Part shown: in pieces, positions 52,258 to 61,947 of the stretch
Layout: every line of letters starts with the position of its first letter
Numbering within the stretch: position 1 is the stretch's first letter
Source of the DNA: Chryseobacterium aureum
GTDB taxonomy: Bacteria > Bacteroidota > Bacteroidia > Flavobacteriales > Weeksellaceae
Direction: 5' to 3'
DNA: 64,000 nt
Assembly (NCBI RefSeq): GCF_003971235.1
Contig: NZ_CP034661.1
Coordinates: 4,278,001 to 4,342,000 of the forward strand
Made by a program: the position numbers and the translations under genes
The notes under the pieces: generated by a model
Told to the model about the DNA's origin: nothing
The model's input: the letters and a program-made list of their open reading frames with translations, nothing else
Database searches by the model: none

Positions 52258-52786
52258 GTTGATAAATTTTGTTGTTTATGTAATTATCTGTGTCATATAA
52301 ACCCTGGCCTTGGGTGGAATAATGCTGCATTTATGACTCGCACTGTACCTATGCTATTCAAAAATGTAGAATCATTTTCATCAACGTTGATGGGATAAAA
52401 CTATAAATATTTAGATCACTTTGTTGGGATAAAGTATGTATATAATTTGCTATTTACAGTTGTGCAAAAACAAATTTTCAGGTTGCTCAGAACAGAGGTT
52501 GGTTGAAATATCTGGAATTTGAAAAAGTATAAATTAAATCCAATCATCTGAAGAAAATCAGAGATGATAACAAGGTGTTGTGCGGTAATATATTCTATTG
52601 TACAAAAAAGCAAATTAGAATTTATGACTGGCTATTTACAGGATTGTATTGAAATAAAATTCATGCTTTTGGTGAATTTGCATGGTTTAATCCACTCTTT
52701 TTATTGAATATGGTTGATTATTTTACGGTTTCCCGTAATTTGATCGGGGATAAAACGCTTTGTGTCATGAGCTGATTAAAATCAAT
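52258..52786. other. Intergenic region upstream of the RiPP precursor
   Basis: About 530 bp, AT-rich, with no credible gene. It should contain the RiPP promoter (minus strand), but no clear TAnnTTTG element was seen. Confidence 0.5.
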
Positions 52787-52822
52787 AAAAAGGCTGTCTT
52801 CTCAATTGAAGACAGCCTTTTT
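52787..52822 (-). terminator. Terminator of the metalloprotease gene
   Basis: Perfect 15-bp stem AAAAAGGCTGTCTTC / GAAGACAGCCTTTTT, loop TCAATT, 20 bp after the stop on the minus strand. Confidence 0.88.
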
Positions 52823-52841
52823 ATCAGAATAGTGGAACCGA

Positions 52842-55079
52842 TTATTCTTTAATCCACTTGATTGTTTTTTCTAAATTTTTAGATTTAACCTTGATCAGAT
52901 AGTCACCTTTCACCAGTGAAGATAAATCAAAAGTACCTGTTTTATCATGGTTCAGTTTATTATTATTCTGGGTGAAGACCAATTTTCCGCTTACATCGTA
53001 TACCGTAATATCAAACACTTCATTTGAGTGGGTAAATTTAATATTCAGAAGCCCTTTGCTTGGATTAGGATATACAACGAATACATCTTTATTTATTCCG
53101 GCTTCACTTACACCCAATGTTTGAGTGATCGTGAAATTAATAGGGTTGATGTTGTAGAAGACATTGGTTTCTGCGGCAACCATAATTCTGGCCTGTGTAG
53201 TATTTACGTTTGGAATGGTGATTGTTTCGGAACCATCATTCGGAGTGGAAGCCAGGATCAGGGTAGGATAGGTAAGCCCTCCATCTGTTGAAAGGTAAAT
53301 ATTAACCGTAGCAGCATTCACCGGAAATGCAGTTGTATTGGCAACATTCCATGTAATGGTTTGTGTAGAATTACCTGCCCAGTTTACAGCTGTAGTAGGA
53401 GCAGTTACAGTGAATGGGCCTGAATTTCCGTCAACGGTAATAATAGCGTCATCGTTTGAAACTCCTGCACAACCCGCGTTGTTATCTCTTACAGTCAGTC
53501 TGAACTCCATTGTTCTGGCGTAAGACGGTAAAATCTCTCCTTTGGTTACTGTATTATTGATCACATCCGTAATTTTCGGGAAATATCTGTAAGGAACTGT
53601 TACCGGCATAAATGATCTGAATATGGCGGCATTTCCCGTAGGAACATTCCAGTCGCCTGCGGGACCTACATCATTTTGTTCCCAGCAGTAGGTAAGTGGG
53701 TTGTTGTCTATATCTGAAGCAGATCCTTCCAGCCTGAACGGTGTACTCTTTGGGATCGTATAATCACCTCCCGCATTGACTGTAGGGGCAAAATTGTTAG
53801 AAGGAATCGTCACCTGACATGTTGTAGACTGAACTTTTGTCGTAATGGACTGATAGGATTTGGTATGGAAAATCGGAATACTGTTGTTTGCCAAATTATT
53901 GGTGGTTCCGCAAATTCCTGCGTAAGCCATAATGGTAATTCCGCTTCCCGGCTCTACGGCATTGGCAGCACTACGATTACCGCCTCCGCAATTTACGGTT
54001 GTGGCATTAAAAGTGTGAGGCCCCCCAAACTGATGCCCTACTTCATGCGCTACATAATCAATATCGTAAGGATCTCCCACTGGGTTGGGAGATCCTGTAA
54101 TTCCTCTTCCTTTATTGCTATTGTTACAGATAACACCTAATCCGGCTAATCCGCCGCCGCCGGTACTGAAGGTATGTCCGATGTCATAATTCGCATTTCC
54201 AATCAGCAGATCGATCTGAGTCTGGCTTTCATTGATCAGTGTATTGGCATTATTATTTCCGTTGAATGGATCTGTAGCTGCATTGGTAAACACCACATTG
54301 GCTTCGTTATCCACTAGTATAAGTCTTGAAGCCACTTCCTGTTCATATACGCCGTTTACTCTGTTGACAGAAGTTACAATAGCTGAGAGGGTTTGTGCAA
54401 CAGTAGGTGTAGCTGTGCCGGTTGCAGCTACAGCATATTCCCCTGTACAGGCCACGGCTAGTCTGAACACCCTAATTTGAGTGCCTACGCTTGGAGCTGT
54501 GGTTTTTTGAGCGTTTTTTTTTCCCAGGGCAGTATCATCTTCATCTTTTACTAAGCATGATCTTGGATTTTTATCAATTAAATCACTTTTCTTATAAATG
54601 ATATAATTATTGATGTCCTGCTTTGCATAGGGATCAATATATGTATCACCAGCCACTACAGATTTGATCTGAGCATGGAAGCCGAGTTCTGTGAAATCTA
54701 GTTTTATGGTTGCATATTTATCATCAATTCCCTGTCCTGTAAAAGTAAGGATCTGCGGAAACTGGCTGGCCAGCCCCGGAGCCATCACTGAGGATTTCCA
54801 GATTCTGAACTTTGCTTTCGTACCGTCCGGCATAGGGAGAACAATGAGCGGAGCATTATCTTTACGGTCACTGTCTTTGAGTTCCGGAACGGAATTAAAA
54901 TAGCTTTTCATTGCTGCCACATTCAGGGTGTAGGTCATTGACTTTTCCGGCTGTACGGTTCTGTTTTTAGGATCTGCTTTGATGGACCTTTCACTGATTA
55001 CCGTAAAAAAGTCCTGGGCTTTCCCGTAGGAAATGGATAGTACAAATATCCCCAAATAAAATAATTGTTTAATTTTCAT
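52842..55079 (-). CDS. Secreted reprolysin-like zinc metalloprotease with T9SS type A sorting domain
   Basis: 745 residues: signal peptide (MKIKQLFYLGIFVLSISYGKA), a propeptide to about residue 195, a metzincin catalytic domain with HEVGHQFGGPH at residues 344-354 (HExxHxxGxxH) and MAYAGICG as Met-turn, then a proprotein/Ig-like beta-region and a sorting domain (VYPNPSKGLLNIKF ... YLIKVKSKNLEKTIKWIKE). It would be secreted by T9SS and degrade extracellular proteins. The terminator lies 20 bp after its end. Confidence 0.92.
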   Translation of the reverse strand: MKIKQLFYLGIFVLSISYGKAQDFFTVISERSIKADPKNRTVQPEKSMTYTLNVAAMKSYFNSVPELKDSDRKDNAPLIVLPMPDGTKAKFRIWKSSVMAPGLASQFPQILTFTGQGIDDKYATIKLDFTELGFHAQIKSVVAGDTYIDPYAKQDINNYIIYKKSDLIDKNPRSCLVKDEDDTALGKKNAQKTTAPSVGTQIRVFRLAVACTGEYAVAATGTATPTVAQTLSAIVTSVNRVNGVYEQEVASRLILVDNEANVVFTNAATDPFNGNNNANTLINESQTQIDLLIGNANYDIGHTFSTGGGGLAGLGVICNNSNKGRGITGSPNPVGDPYDIDYVAHEVGHQFGGPHTFNATTVNCGGGNRSAANAVEPGSGITIMAYAGICGTTNNLANNSIPIFHTKSYQSITTKVQSTTCQVTIPSNNFAPTVNAGGDYTIPKSTPFRLEGSASDIDNNPLTYCWEQNDVGPAGDWNVPTGNAAIFRSFMPVTVPYRYFPKITDVINNTVTKGEILPSYARTMEFRLTVRDNNAGCAGVSNDDAIITVDGNSGPFTVTAPTTAVNWAGNSTQTITWNVANTTAFPVNAATVNIYLSTDGGLTYPTLILASTPNDGSETITIPNVNTTQARIMVAAETNVFYNINPINFTITQTLGVSEAGINKDVFVVYPNPSKGLLNIKFTHSNEVFDITVYDVSGKLVFTQNNNKLNHDKTGTFDLSSLVKGDYLIKVKSKNLEKTIKWIKE

Positions 55080-55415
55080 ATATAATGGTATGTGATTTTT
55101 ATTAATTCAATTAATATAGCCAAAAACTAAAAAATAATTAGTTAAAGGTTAATAATTCAAATATAATAGAATTATAAAAATAGTTAAATTAATTCAATTA
55201 TGACAGATGAAATTTTAAAAAAAATCCACATTAGCTTACCGAAAACACAACAATCAAGCTACCATAAAGCTTTTGCCCAATGCCTGTTTTTTTATTTTTT
55301 CGGTTTATTTAAATAACTGATTTTATAGACTTTTGTATTTTAATTATCTTTGGAACGCTTAACTGTAAGCTCACGGTAAAAATCATCATAATTATCAACA
55401 GAAATCGTAAAAGCC
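55080..55415. other. AT-rich divergent intergenic region
   Basis: About 340 bp without genes between the metalloprotease (leftward) and the small secreted protein (rightward). A TATCTTTG at 55345-55352 is a possible -7 element for the latter; nothing else stands out. Confidence 0.5.
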
Positions 55416-55934
55416 ATGAAAAAACTTATCTCAATTCTTGCATTCGTACTAACTTTTGGATGCATTAGCGCTCAGGAAAATTTTGAAGTTTCAACATTAA
55501 GAATAGGCCCCTTTAAAGTTTTCATGCCGAAGGTGGAAGCCGAAAAATTAGCAGGAACAAAACTCGTAAAGGCTGATGGAGAGAAGAAAAATCTGGTAAA
55601 ATATAATGGGGAAACCATTCAGATAGATCTTTTTGACAATTATATCAATGAAGCCAACCCAAGCGTTCCTTCCATTACTTATATGACAACATCAAGTAAG
55701 AAATTTAAGACTAAAAGCGGAATTGGCGTGGGAAGTACAAGAGATGACCTGATCAATGCTTACAGGAATTATGCTAACTTCAGTGTACGCCCGGACTGGG
55801 ATTCCAATGGCAAACCCATTAAAGATTCAGGTTATTTTAATATTGAAGACAGCCAGGCCGGCACGCTGTTAAGTTTTAAATTTGTTAATAATATAGTGAC
55901 TGAAATCTCCGTTTATCTTAATGAAGGCTGTTAA
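55416..55934 (+). CDS. Small secreted hypothetical protein
   Basis: 172 residues with a Sec signal peptide (MKKLISILAFVLTFGCISAQ). The Cys at 16 sits in FGCISAQ and is not a good lipobox, so signal peptidase I cleavage after SAQ is favoured. Mature part mixes beta strands and short helices (IGVGSTRDDLINAYRNYA) with a C-terminal NEGC. No family recognised. Confidence 0.65.
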   Translation: MKKLISILAFVLTFGCISAQENFEVSTLRIGPFKVFMPKVEAEKLAGTKLVKADGEKKNLVKYNGETIQIDLFDNYINEANPSVPSITYMTTSSKKFKTKSGIGVGSTRDDLINAYRNYANFSVRPDWDSNGKPIKDSGYFNIEDSQAGTLLSFKFVNNIVTEISVYLNEGC

Positions 55935-56015
55935 GAGCGGAAAAAACATTCAATTCCGCCAAATCAGGGTTTTGAGATCCGGATTTTAGCATTTCCATAA
56001 GCCGGTAAAAAATTG

Positions 56016-56023
56016 TAAATTCG
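56016..56023 (+). promoter_or_regulatory. Possible -7 element before the transketolase genes
   Basis: TAAATTCG is one base from TAnnTTTG, 21 bp before the ATG. The same variant occurs at 11720-11727 upstream of the T9SS protein gene. Confidence 0.3.
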
Positions 56024-56044
56024 CATACAAATAAATCAGATATA

Positions 56045-56896
56045 ATGAGTAAAAGTATTGAAGAGTTAAAAACTCTTACTACGCAGATCAGAAGAGACAT
56101 TTTAAGAATGGTTCACGCTGTAAATTCAGGACACCCTGGTGGCAGCTTAGGTTGTACAGAGTTCTTCACAGCCCTTTACGGAAAGGTAATGAACTATAAA
56201 CTTCCTTTCACCATGGAAGGCAAAAATGAGGATCATTTTTATCTATCAAACGGACATATTTCTCCGGTATTCTACTCTACTTTAGCAAGATTTGGCTTCT
56301 TCCCTGTAGAAGAGCTGAGTACTTTCAGAAAATTAGATTCAAGATTGCAGGGACACCCAACGACTCACGAAGGTCTTCCGGGGATCAGAATTGCTTCAGG
56401 TTCTCTTGGACAGGGGCTTTCTGTAGCGCTTGGAGTGGCTCAGGGTAAAAAATTAGATGGTGATCAGTCTCTTGTTTACTCTCTTCACGGAGATGGTGAA
56501 CTTCAGGAAGGTCAGATCTGGGAGGCATTGATGTATGCTTCCGCTAAAAAGGTAGATAATATCATTTCTACTATTGATTACAACGGACGTCAGATTGACG
56601 GAGATACAGATGATGTATTAAGCTTAGGAAATCTTCATGCAAAATTAGAAGCTTTCGGGTGGATTGTTCTGGAAGAAAAGAACGGTAATGATCTTGAAGC
56701 TGTAATTGCTATTCTTGAGAAAGCAAAAACAGAAACCGGAAAAGGAAAACCTGTAGCCATCCTTCTTCATACGGAAATGGGTTATGGTGTGGATTATATG
56801 ATGGGATCTCACGCCTGGCATGGTAAAGCTCCTAATGATGAGCAGTTAGACACAGCATTCAAGCAATTGTATCTGGAAGCTCCAGCTGATTACTAA
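56045..56896 (+). CDS. Transketolase N-terminal subunit
   Basis: 283 residues carrying the thiamine-diphosphate-binding half. GDGELQEGQIWEAL, with the later IDYN, is the TPP motif GDG(x~26)N and contacts the cofactor and Mg2+. Pentose-phosphate carbon transfer requires the partner encoded 30 bp downstream. Two-gene transketolase is common in Bacteroidota. The N-terminal histidine in HAVNSGHPGGSLG, of the catalytic set, is present. Confidence 0.92.
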   Translation: MSKSIEELKTLTTQIRRDILRMVHAVNSGHPGGSLGCTEFFTALYGKVMNYKLPFTMEGKNEDHFYLSNGHISPVFYSTLARFGFFPVEELSTFRKLDSRLQGHPTTHEGLPGIRIASGSLGQGLSVALGVAQGKKLDGDQSLVYSLHGDGELQEGQIWEALMYASAKKVDNIISTIDYNGRQIDGDTDDVLSLGNLHAKLEAFGWIVLEEKNGNDLEAVIAILEKAKTETGKGKPVAILLHTEMGYGVDYMMGSHAWHGKAPNDEQLDTAFKQLYLEAPADY

Positions 56897-56926
56897 TATC
56901 TTAATATCTCGATTAATACAATAAAA

Positions 56927-57871
56927 ATGAAATATACATATACAGAAAAAAAGGACACTCGTTCAGGATTCGGAGCAGGATTAGCTGAGCTTGCTGACAA
57001 AAACCCCAATGTTGTAGCACTTTGCGCAGACCTTATCGGTTCTTTGAAAATGGAGAAATTCATTGAGAAAGCTCCTGAAAGATTCTTCCAGATCGGTATT
57101 GCAGAAGCCAACATGATGGGAATTGCTGCCGGTCTCAGCATTACAGGAAAAATTCCTTTCACAGGAACTTTTGCCAACTTCTCTACTTCAAGAGTATATG
57201 ATCAGATTCGTCAGTCTATCGCTTATTCTAACAAAAATGTAAAAATCTGTGCATCTCACGCAGGTCTTACGTTAGGCGAAGATGGGGCTACCCACCAGGT
57301 TCTTGAAGACATCGGTATGATGAAAATGCTTCCGGGAATGACTGTGATCAATACCTGTGATTATAACCAGACAAAAGCGGCTACATTAGCCATTGCAGAT
57401 TTTGAAGGTCCTGTATATTTAAGATTCGGAAGACCTGTAGTTCCTGTTTTCATTCCGGAAGATATGCCTTTCGAAATCGGAAAAGGAATCATGCTTCAGG
57501 AAGGTACTGATGTAACCATTGTTGCAACCGGACACCTGGTATGGGAGTCTCTTGTAGCTGCAGATGAACTTGAGAAAGAAGGTATTTCTTGTGAGGTCAT
57601 CAACATTCACACGATCAAGCCTCTTGATGAAGAGATCATTTTAAAATCTGTTGAAAAAACGGGTAAGATTGTAACGGCTGAAGAGCACAACTACCTTGGA
57701 GGTTTAGGAGAATCTGTTGCAGGTATGCTTGCCAGAAGAAGGCCTACAAAACAGGAATTTGTAGCAGTACATGATACTTTCGGAGAGTCTGCAACACCAG
57801 CAGAGCTTATGAAGAAGTATAAAATTGATTCTGCTGCAGTGAAAGAAGCAGTAAAAAGAATTTTAGCTTAA
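56927..57871 (+). CDS. Transketolase C-terminal subunit
   Basis: 314 residues: the pyrimidine-binding half with catalytic Glu in IAEANMMGIAAGL, then the C-terminal ferredoxin-like domain (KPLDEEIILKSVEKTGKIV, EEHNYLGGLGESVAG). It forms a heterotetramer with the N-terminal subunit, gene 30 bp upstream. A strong terminator follows. Confidence 0.92.
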   Translation: MKYTYTEKKDTRSGFGAGLAELADKNPNVVALCADLIGSLKMEKFIEKAPERFFQIGIAEANMMGIAAGLSITGKIPFTGTFANFSTSRVYDQIRQSIAYSNKNVKICASHAGLTLGEDGATHQVLEDIGMMKMLPGMTVINTCDYNQTKAATLAIADFEGPVYLRFGRPVVPVFIPEDMPFEIGKGIMLQEGTDVTIVATGHLVWESLVAADELEKEGISCEVINIHTIKPLDEEIILKSVEKTGKIVTAEEHNYLGGLGESVAGMLARRRPTKQEFVAVHDTFGESATPAELMKKYKIDSAAVKEAVKRILA

Positions 57872-57891
57872 TACAAGCTGTTTTATCTATA

Positions 57892-57932
57892 AAAACCCGG
57901 CGGTTTCGAAGAAACCGCCGGGTTTTTTGTTG
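57892..57932 (+). terminator. Terminator of the transketolase operon
   Basis: 16-bp stem AAAACCCGGCGGTTTC / GAAACCGCCGGGTTTT with loop GAA and a T run. Confidence 0.9.
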
Positions 57933-57970
57933 GTAGATCTGTGAAGATCTGCTTTTTGTGATGCATCAAC

Positions 57971-58019
57971 CACCCCGTCAAAAATTCTTTAAATTTTTGC
58001 CACCCCTCCAAAAGAGGGG
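57971..58019. repeat. Twin hairpin intergenic element
   Basis: Hairpin CAAAAATT / AATTTTTG (57979-57986 with 57992-57999), then hairpin CCCCTC / GAGGGG (58003-58008 with 58014-58019), in an ACCACCCC...GCCACCCC context. Likely a dispersed repeat. Confidence 0.5.
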
Positions 58020-58069
58020 AATAGTTATACCTCAGTTCTTCATGGTATTAGTTTTTACCCTTCTTATTA

Positions 58070-58588
58070 TTAGTTTTCGTCCTGCTTCAGTGGAATTCCT
58101 ACAGCAATGAGAACAGGACATAAAATTTCTTTAATGTACTCATCTTCTTTTCTTTCAGAAGCCTTTGAGCCTGAAAAATAATTGCTGATCCTGTAGTTTT
58201 TCACAAACTGATATCTCTTTTTGCCGATTGAATAATAATGTCCTCCTCTTTCATCATTCACAAAATAAGTCATCTCATCAAAATGCATCAGTTTTCTGGA
58301 GAAATAAAGCTTTCTGTATATGCACTTCTCGGATTTATCAAAAACAAATTTCACGGGAATCATGAAAAACAGGTCAAACAGAAAATAGATCATATAAACA
58401 GTCCACAATCCTATTGCTATTTTGAACTGGTCTCCGGACATTTTATCTCTGAAATAATAGATGATGGCAGGCAGCGCTAAAACTCCCAATGCCAGCCACC
58501 ACACTAAAGTCCGCAGGAAACTGTAATTCGGCATAAAGCTTATCTCACTCCCGTTTTCCTCAAACTTATAGCGGTCTCTGATGTCCAT
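58070..58588 (-). CDS. Membrane protein, 172 aa (unknown)
   Basis: Two hydrophobic helices (about residues 26-46 and 61-82) with a C-terminal ~90-residue soluble part rich in Lys and Tyr (KCIYRKLYFSRKLMHFDEM). No family recognised. It is the last gene of a leftward run, overlapping the gene before it by 23 bp. Confidence 0.6.
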   Translation of the reverse strand: MDIRDRYKFEENGSEISFMPNYSFLRTLVWWLALGVLALPAIIYYFRDKMSGDQFKIAIGLWTVYMIYFLFDLFFMIPVKFVFDKSEKCIYRKLYFSRKLMHFDEMTYFVNDERGGHYYSIGKKRYQFVKNYRISNYFSGSKASERKEDEYIKEILCPVLIAVGIPLKQDEN

Positions 58589-59045
58589 TTCCGGGAGTAT
58601 TGATGTTCATAATATCCTCTGTTTCATTGACCATTTTCTGAATTCCTTTCTGGGTAAGCGCCTGTCCTATGGTAAGCTGCTTTTCTTTTCCGTCTACTTC
58701 AAAATACATAGACAGCATTACATTGGTGGTGATAAAGCCCAGATATTTTGTGGCCAAAACATGGAAATTTCTGAAGTTTTCAAGAGGATATGTTCTTGCC
58801 GGAACAAAAACAGAGTGTTTTCCGGTGATCGTTTTCCGGTCCATATCAATGATCAGTTTCTTATTAAAGAAGTTGAGAACAATAAGTGCTACAACAGCGA
58901 TAAGGACATAGCTTAAAGCTCTAACGCTATTAAAGAGCAGTCCTGCAACGACTAGAAAAATAATGCAGAGCACGGTTACAAATACCGGCTGATTTCTAAA
59001 AATATACTGGTTTCCTTCCTGTTTGTAAAATTGGTAGTTATTCAT
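58566..59045 (-). CDS. Two-helix membrane protein with PH-like domain
   Basis: 159 residues: short N-terminus, two hydrophobic helices (about 22-40 and 45-63), then a domain that starts KKLIIDMDRKTITGKHSV and RTYPLENFRNFHVLA, a pattern of PH-like bacterial membrane proteins. It looks like a paralogue of the protein at 61468 (same length, same order). Function unknown. Overlaps the next gene by 23 bp. Confidence 0.58.
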   Translation of the reverse strand: MNNYQFYKQEGNQYIFRNQPVFVTVLCIIFLVVAGLLFNSVRALSYVLIAVVALIVLNFFNKKLIIDMDRKTITGKHSVFVPARTYPLENFRNFHVLATKYLGFITTNVMLSMYFEVDGKEKQLTIGQALTQKGIQKMVNETEDIMNINTPGNGHQRPL

Positions 59046-59074
59046 AATTTAAGTGATTCGTTTAGTGGTTCATT

Positions 59075-59611
59075 TTATCTCTCAATGGTCTTTCCCAGCC
59101 ACTGTTCAAGTTCCGAAAACATTTCATCGATTGGCAAAACCAAAAGGTCAGGATGATTCTTAAGCCATTGAGCGTGGAGCTCTGTCGGATTTTCTTCCAG
59201 AAGATAAAATGAATCGTTATTCAGATAATCTCTTGTTTTATTAGGTCCGAAATATTCGCTTTCCAGAAAGTGCTTAAGTTCATCTCCTTTCAGGTTTTCC
59301 ACTTTTGAAGATTGCTCTGAAAACAATTCAAGATGTTTCTGTGCATTGATTTTTTTTAATCCTTCTTTGATAATGCTGTTTAACTCTGCTGACCACCCCG
59401 AATTCCAGACAAACTGCGAAAAATTTCCGTTTTTATATTGACTGACATAGTAATCAATGTAATAACTGATGACTGAATCTTCAAACATATTTAGCTGTTC
59501 CATTCCTTCCTCATGTAAAAGATTCACAACAGAAATATTGGAGTTAATAATATCGTAAGGATCATTACTTTTATAAGAGGCTTCTGAGACAATTATTTTA
59601 TCAGGCTTCAT
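59075..59611 (-). CDS. DMP19 / DUF4375-like protein
   Basis: 178 residues, soluble. The stretch SYYIDYYVSQYKNGNFSQFVWNSG (in part) and the following ELNSIIKEGLKKI resemble the DMP19/DUF4375 core, members of which occur as immunity proteins or in uncharacterised operons. Located 40 bp after the DUF4303 gene. Confidence 0.5.
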   Translation of the reverse strand: MKPDKIIVSEASYKSNDPYDIINSNISVVNLLHEEGMEQLNMFEDSVISYYIDYYVSQYKNGNFSQFVWNSGWSAELNSIIKEGLKKINAQKHLELFSEQSSKVENLKGDELKHFLESEYFGPNKTRDYLNNDSFYLLEENPTELHAQWLKNHPDLLVLPIDEMFSELEQWLGKTIER

Positions 59612-59650
59612 ATGTATATATTTAAAAGTGTTTTTTTAGTTTCCATTCTT

Positions 59651-60184
59651 TTAATTGCCCCAGGTAGCCATCCAGTTCATATATTCATTTTTGTATTCAT
59701 TATCATTAAGTCTGATGATGAGATCCTGCAGATCTTTTGTCTCAAAATCATAATCTGAAACGGTAAAAATCAGGAATATCTCTTTCCCTGTGATATTCGT
59801 AAAAAAGTTTTCATTTTTAAGCTTTTCCAATACTTCAATACAGGTGGAATACAACTTTGCCTGAAACCCTTCAAACCATTGATCATCGTCATCATGTTTA
59901 TAAAGTTCTGTTCTCAATTGAGTACAGATTTCATTAAAATCTTCATCAGCTCCCTCCATTTCATACGTCCATTCTGCCGGTTCATATTTATAATAAAGAA
60001 CATCATCCTCGTCTGCATTTTCCATTGCTTTCATGGTATTGGCTGCGGGACATACGGTCATTGCGCCTTCATCACTGTACAGTGCAAAACTGTAGATCTC
60101 TTCTGCTCCATGTTTTTCATACACTTCTAAAAAAGCTTTCTTAGCAGCGTTTTCAATCTGCTGTTTCAAAATTTCAAAATCCAT
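59651..60184 (-). CDS. DUF4303 protein
   Basis: 177 residues, acidic and soluble. EIYSFALYSDEGAMTVCPAA and a second half with YKYEPAEWTYEMEG match the DUF4303 signature as I know it. DUF4303 proteins are often encoded near polymorphic toxins, so an immunity-like role is possible; no toxin gene is adjacent here. Confidence 0.7.
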   Translation of the reverse strand: MDFEILKQQIENAAKKAFLEVYEKHGAEEIYSFALYSDEGAMTVCPAANTMKAMENADEDDVLYYKYEPAEWTYEMEGADEDFNEICTQLRTELYKHDDDDQWFEGFQAKLYSTCIEVLEKLKNENFFTNITGKEIFLIFTVSDYDFETKDLQDLIIRLNDNEYKNEYMNWMATWGN

Positions 60185-60282
60185 ACTTCTTTTCTTTTTT
60201 AAAATGGGCGGTAAAAATACCTTTATCCTGTCAAATCAGCACCTTGTATTTTTATATAGGCTGTTCAATTTCATGATTATGG

Positions 60283-60459
60283 CTACCTGTTTTTATTATA
60301 CAGGACCATTCCGGGAAGTAAAATAGCGGCTCCAAGAAGTATAGGAGGCAGTTCCCCGTATTTAAATAACCAGGAAGTTTCTCTGGATGGTCCTATTTTA
60401 ATGATCACTACCAGGAAGAAACCTATCAATATCAAAATAATTCCAATTGTTTTTTTCAT
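60283..60459 (-). CDS. 58-aa small membrane protein
   Basis: Start ATG at 60459 (MKKTIGIILILIGFFLVVII), stop at 60283. Two hydrophobic segments (residues 4-20 and 38-52) flank a short loop with KIGPSRETSWLFKYGE, giving a hairpin membrane protein. It lies 25 bp after the stop of the DUF3829 lipoprotein gene, so it is probably part of that leftward run. No family recognised. Confidence 0.6.
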   Translation of the reverse strand: MKKTIGIILILIGFFLVVIIKIGPSRETSWLFKYGELPPILLGAAILLPGMVLYNKNR

Positions 60460-60484
60460 AGCTTTAAGTTTAATTATCAGTAAA

Positions 60485-61438
60485 TCAGTCTACAAAATTG
60501 TTATAACGGTCAAGCACATAGCCAGCTTCTCTTTCCAGATGATCAAGATTACTGTTCAGTTCCTGACTATTTTCATTCAGGCTTCGCTGAACAATCCGCA
60601 TTTTGCCCAGAAAATCATTCACAGAATTATTGAATGCCTGATAGCTGTTTTCCTTTTGTTTTTCCGATGAGGGAATCTTTTCGTTGATATTCCTGTTGTA
60701 TAATTTTTCCATCTGTTGATATTGCCGGGAGAATTTATCTTTGTAGACATTCATATCCGTTACCGTATAAGAGTCATCAATGATTTTCTGAGCCAGTTCC
60801 ATCGTTTCTCTGGATTGGAGGATCTGTGTTTTGAGCGGATGATCTTTGAGGGCTTCTATTTCAGCTTTGTCTGCTCTTGGTGAGAGTTTTGCAAATAGCT
60901 CACTTGCAGCGGTTCGGTTTTCCTGGATAAGTTTTTTTGCTTTTTCATTGATATCGGTTACTTTTTTTCCTTTATCATCTTTCCAGTCTTCTGCTTCCTT
61001 ATAGGTTTCCAATTCTTTCTTTAGATTTTCAAGTTGAGTCGTTGTATCTTTCATTGTATCAACCAAACCTTGAAATTCTTTTCCCAAGACATCCGGAGCC
61101 TTCACTTCCTGATGGGAATACATCATAATGGTAGGCGTGAAAGTAGGTGAAATGCCGGAAAACTGTGGATTGGCAGCTGCATTTTTCACAAATTCTTCCA
61201 TCTGGATTAATGAGTTCTGAAAGTTTTTGATAAATTCTGACTGGGCATCATCCATTTTTACCACTTTATTAGTAAAGGAAATAATATCCCTGTTGGTATC
61301 TCCGGAATTAACACTGAAAGGATTGATCTGTCTGGTATCATTCTGTGAGAGTTTTTCTTTCATCTTTCCCAGCTTGTCACATGAGATGGCAGAAAAGCTC
61401 AGGAAAAGCATTCCTGCAATAATTATTGATCTTTTCAT
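60485..61438 (-). CDS. DUF3829 lipoprotein (YiiG-like)
   Basis: 317 residues from ATG 61438, chosen because it opens a signal peptide ending in the lipobox SAISC (Cys 20); an ATG at 61471 adds 11 residues in front. The mature region is almost entirely alpha-helical with heptad repeats (DTMKDTTTQLENLKKELETY, ENSQELNSNLDHLEREA), as in DUF3829/YiiG. Function unknown. Confidence 0.75.
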   Translation of the reverse strand: MKRSIIIAGMLFLSFSAISCDKLGKMKEKLSQNDTRQINPFSVNSGDTNRDIISFTNKVVKMDDAQSEFIKNFQNSLIQMEEFVKNAAANPQFSGISPTFTPTIMMYSHQEVKAPDVLGKEFQGLVDTMKDTTTQLENLKKELETYKEAEDWKDDKGKKVTDINEKAKKLIQENRTAASELFAKLSPRADKAEIEALKDHPLKTQILQSRETMELAQKIIDDSYTVTDMNVYKDKFSRQYQQMEKLYNRNINEKIPSSEKQKENSYQAFNNSVNDFLGKMRIVQRSLNENSQELNSNLDHLEREAGYVLDRYNNFVD

Positions 61439-61467
61439 AGTTCTGTATTCAATTGTGATAGGTGTTT

Positions 61468-61929
61468 TCATCTGATTTTCACATTCAGATCTTCAAGTTC
61501 ATTGGTTATTTCCTGCATCATTCTTTTGCTGAAAGACTGCGATATTAAAGGACGTTTAAAATTGGATACATTTTTAAAATTAGCATACAGATAACATCCT
61601 ATAGGAATAAATCCCACACGAAATGCCTGCAGCTCAAAGCCTTCGAAATCTTCCAGTCTGTAAATAAATTTCTTTCGGTTCAAACCGTTGTTCGTCACGG
61701 TAAGAAGCTGATTTTGAATATCAAAATCAACTTTTGGAGGAATAAAAGAAACAATGGTAAGCAATAATGAAAAGATGAGCAAAACAATCCCTGTTTTCAG
61801 ATAACTGGTATTGATGATCAGAAATGCAGAAATACAAACCCAGGCTATGACTATAACATGCTGAAATGATATATACTGCTTCACCTGATATCCTGAGCCT
61901 TCTTTTTTTAAATGTTTAAAATCGTTCAT
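61468..61929 (-). CDS. Two-helix membrane protein, paralogue of 58566 gene
   Basis: 153 residues, two hydrophobic helices (about 23-41 and 45-63), then KVDFDIQNQLLTVTNNGLN and YRLEDFEGFELQAF, comparable to the protein at 58566. It ends 30 bp before the preferred DUF3829 start (and overlaps the longer reading by 4 bp). No known function. Confidence 0.55.
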   Translation of the reverse strand: MNDFKHLKKEGSGYQVKQYISFQHVIVIAWVCISAFLIINTSYLKTGIVLLIFSLLLTIVSFIPPKVDFDIQNQLLTVTNNGLNRKKFIYRLEDFEGFELQAFRVGFIPIGCYLYANFKNVSNFKRPLISQSFSKRMMQEITNELEDLNVKIR

Positions 61930-61947
61930 ATTCAGAAATTTCAGATA

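Noticed and set aside
52416..52613. 65-codon frame on the minus strand in the RiPP upstream region
   Set aside because: Hydrophobic low-complexity product, no precursor-like leader, no coupling to neighbours.
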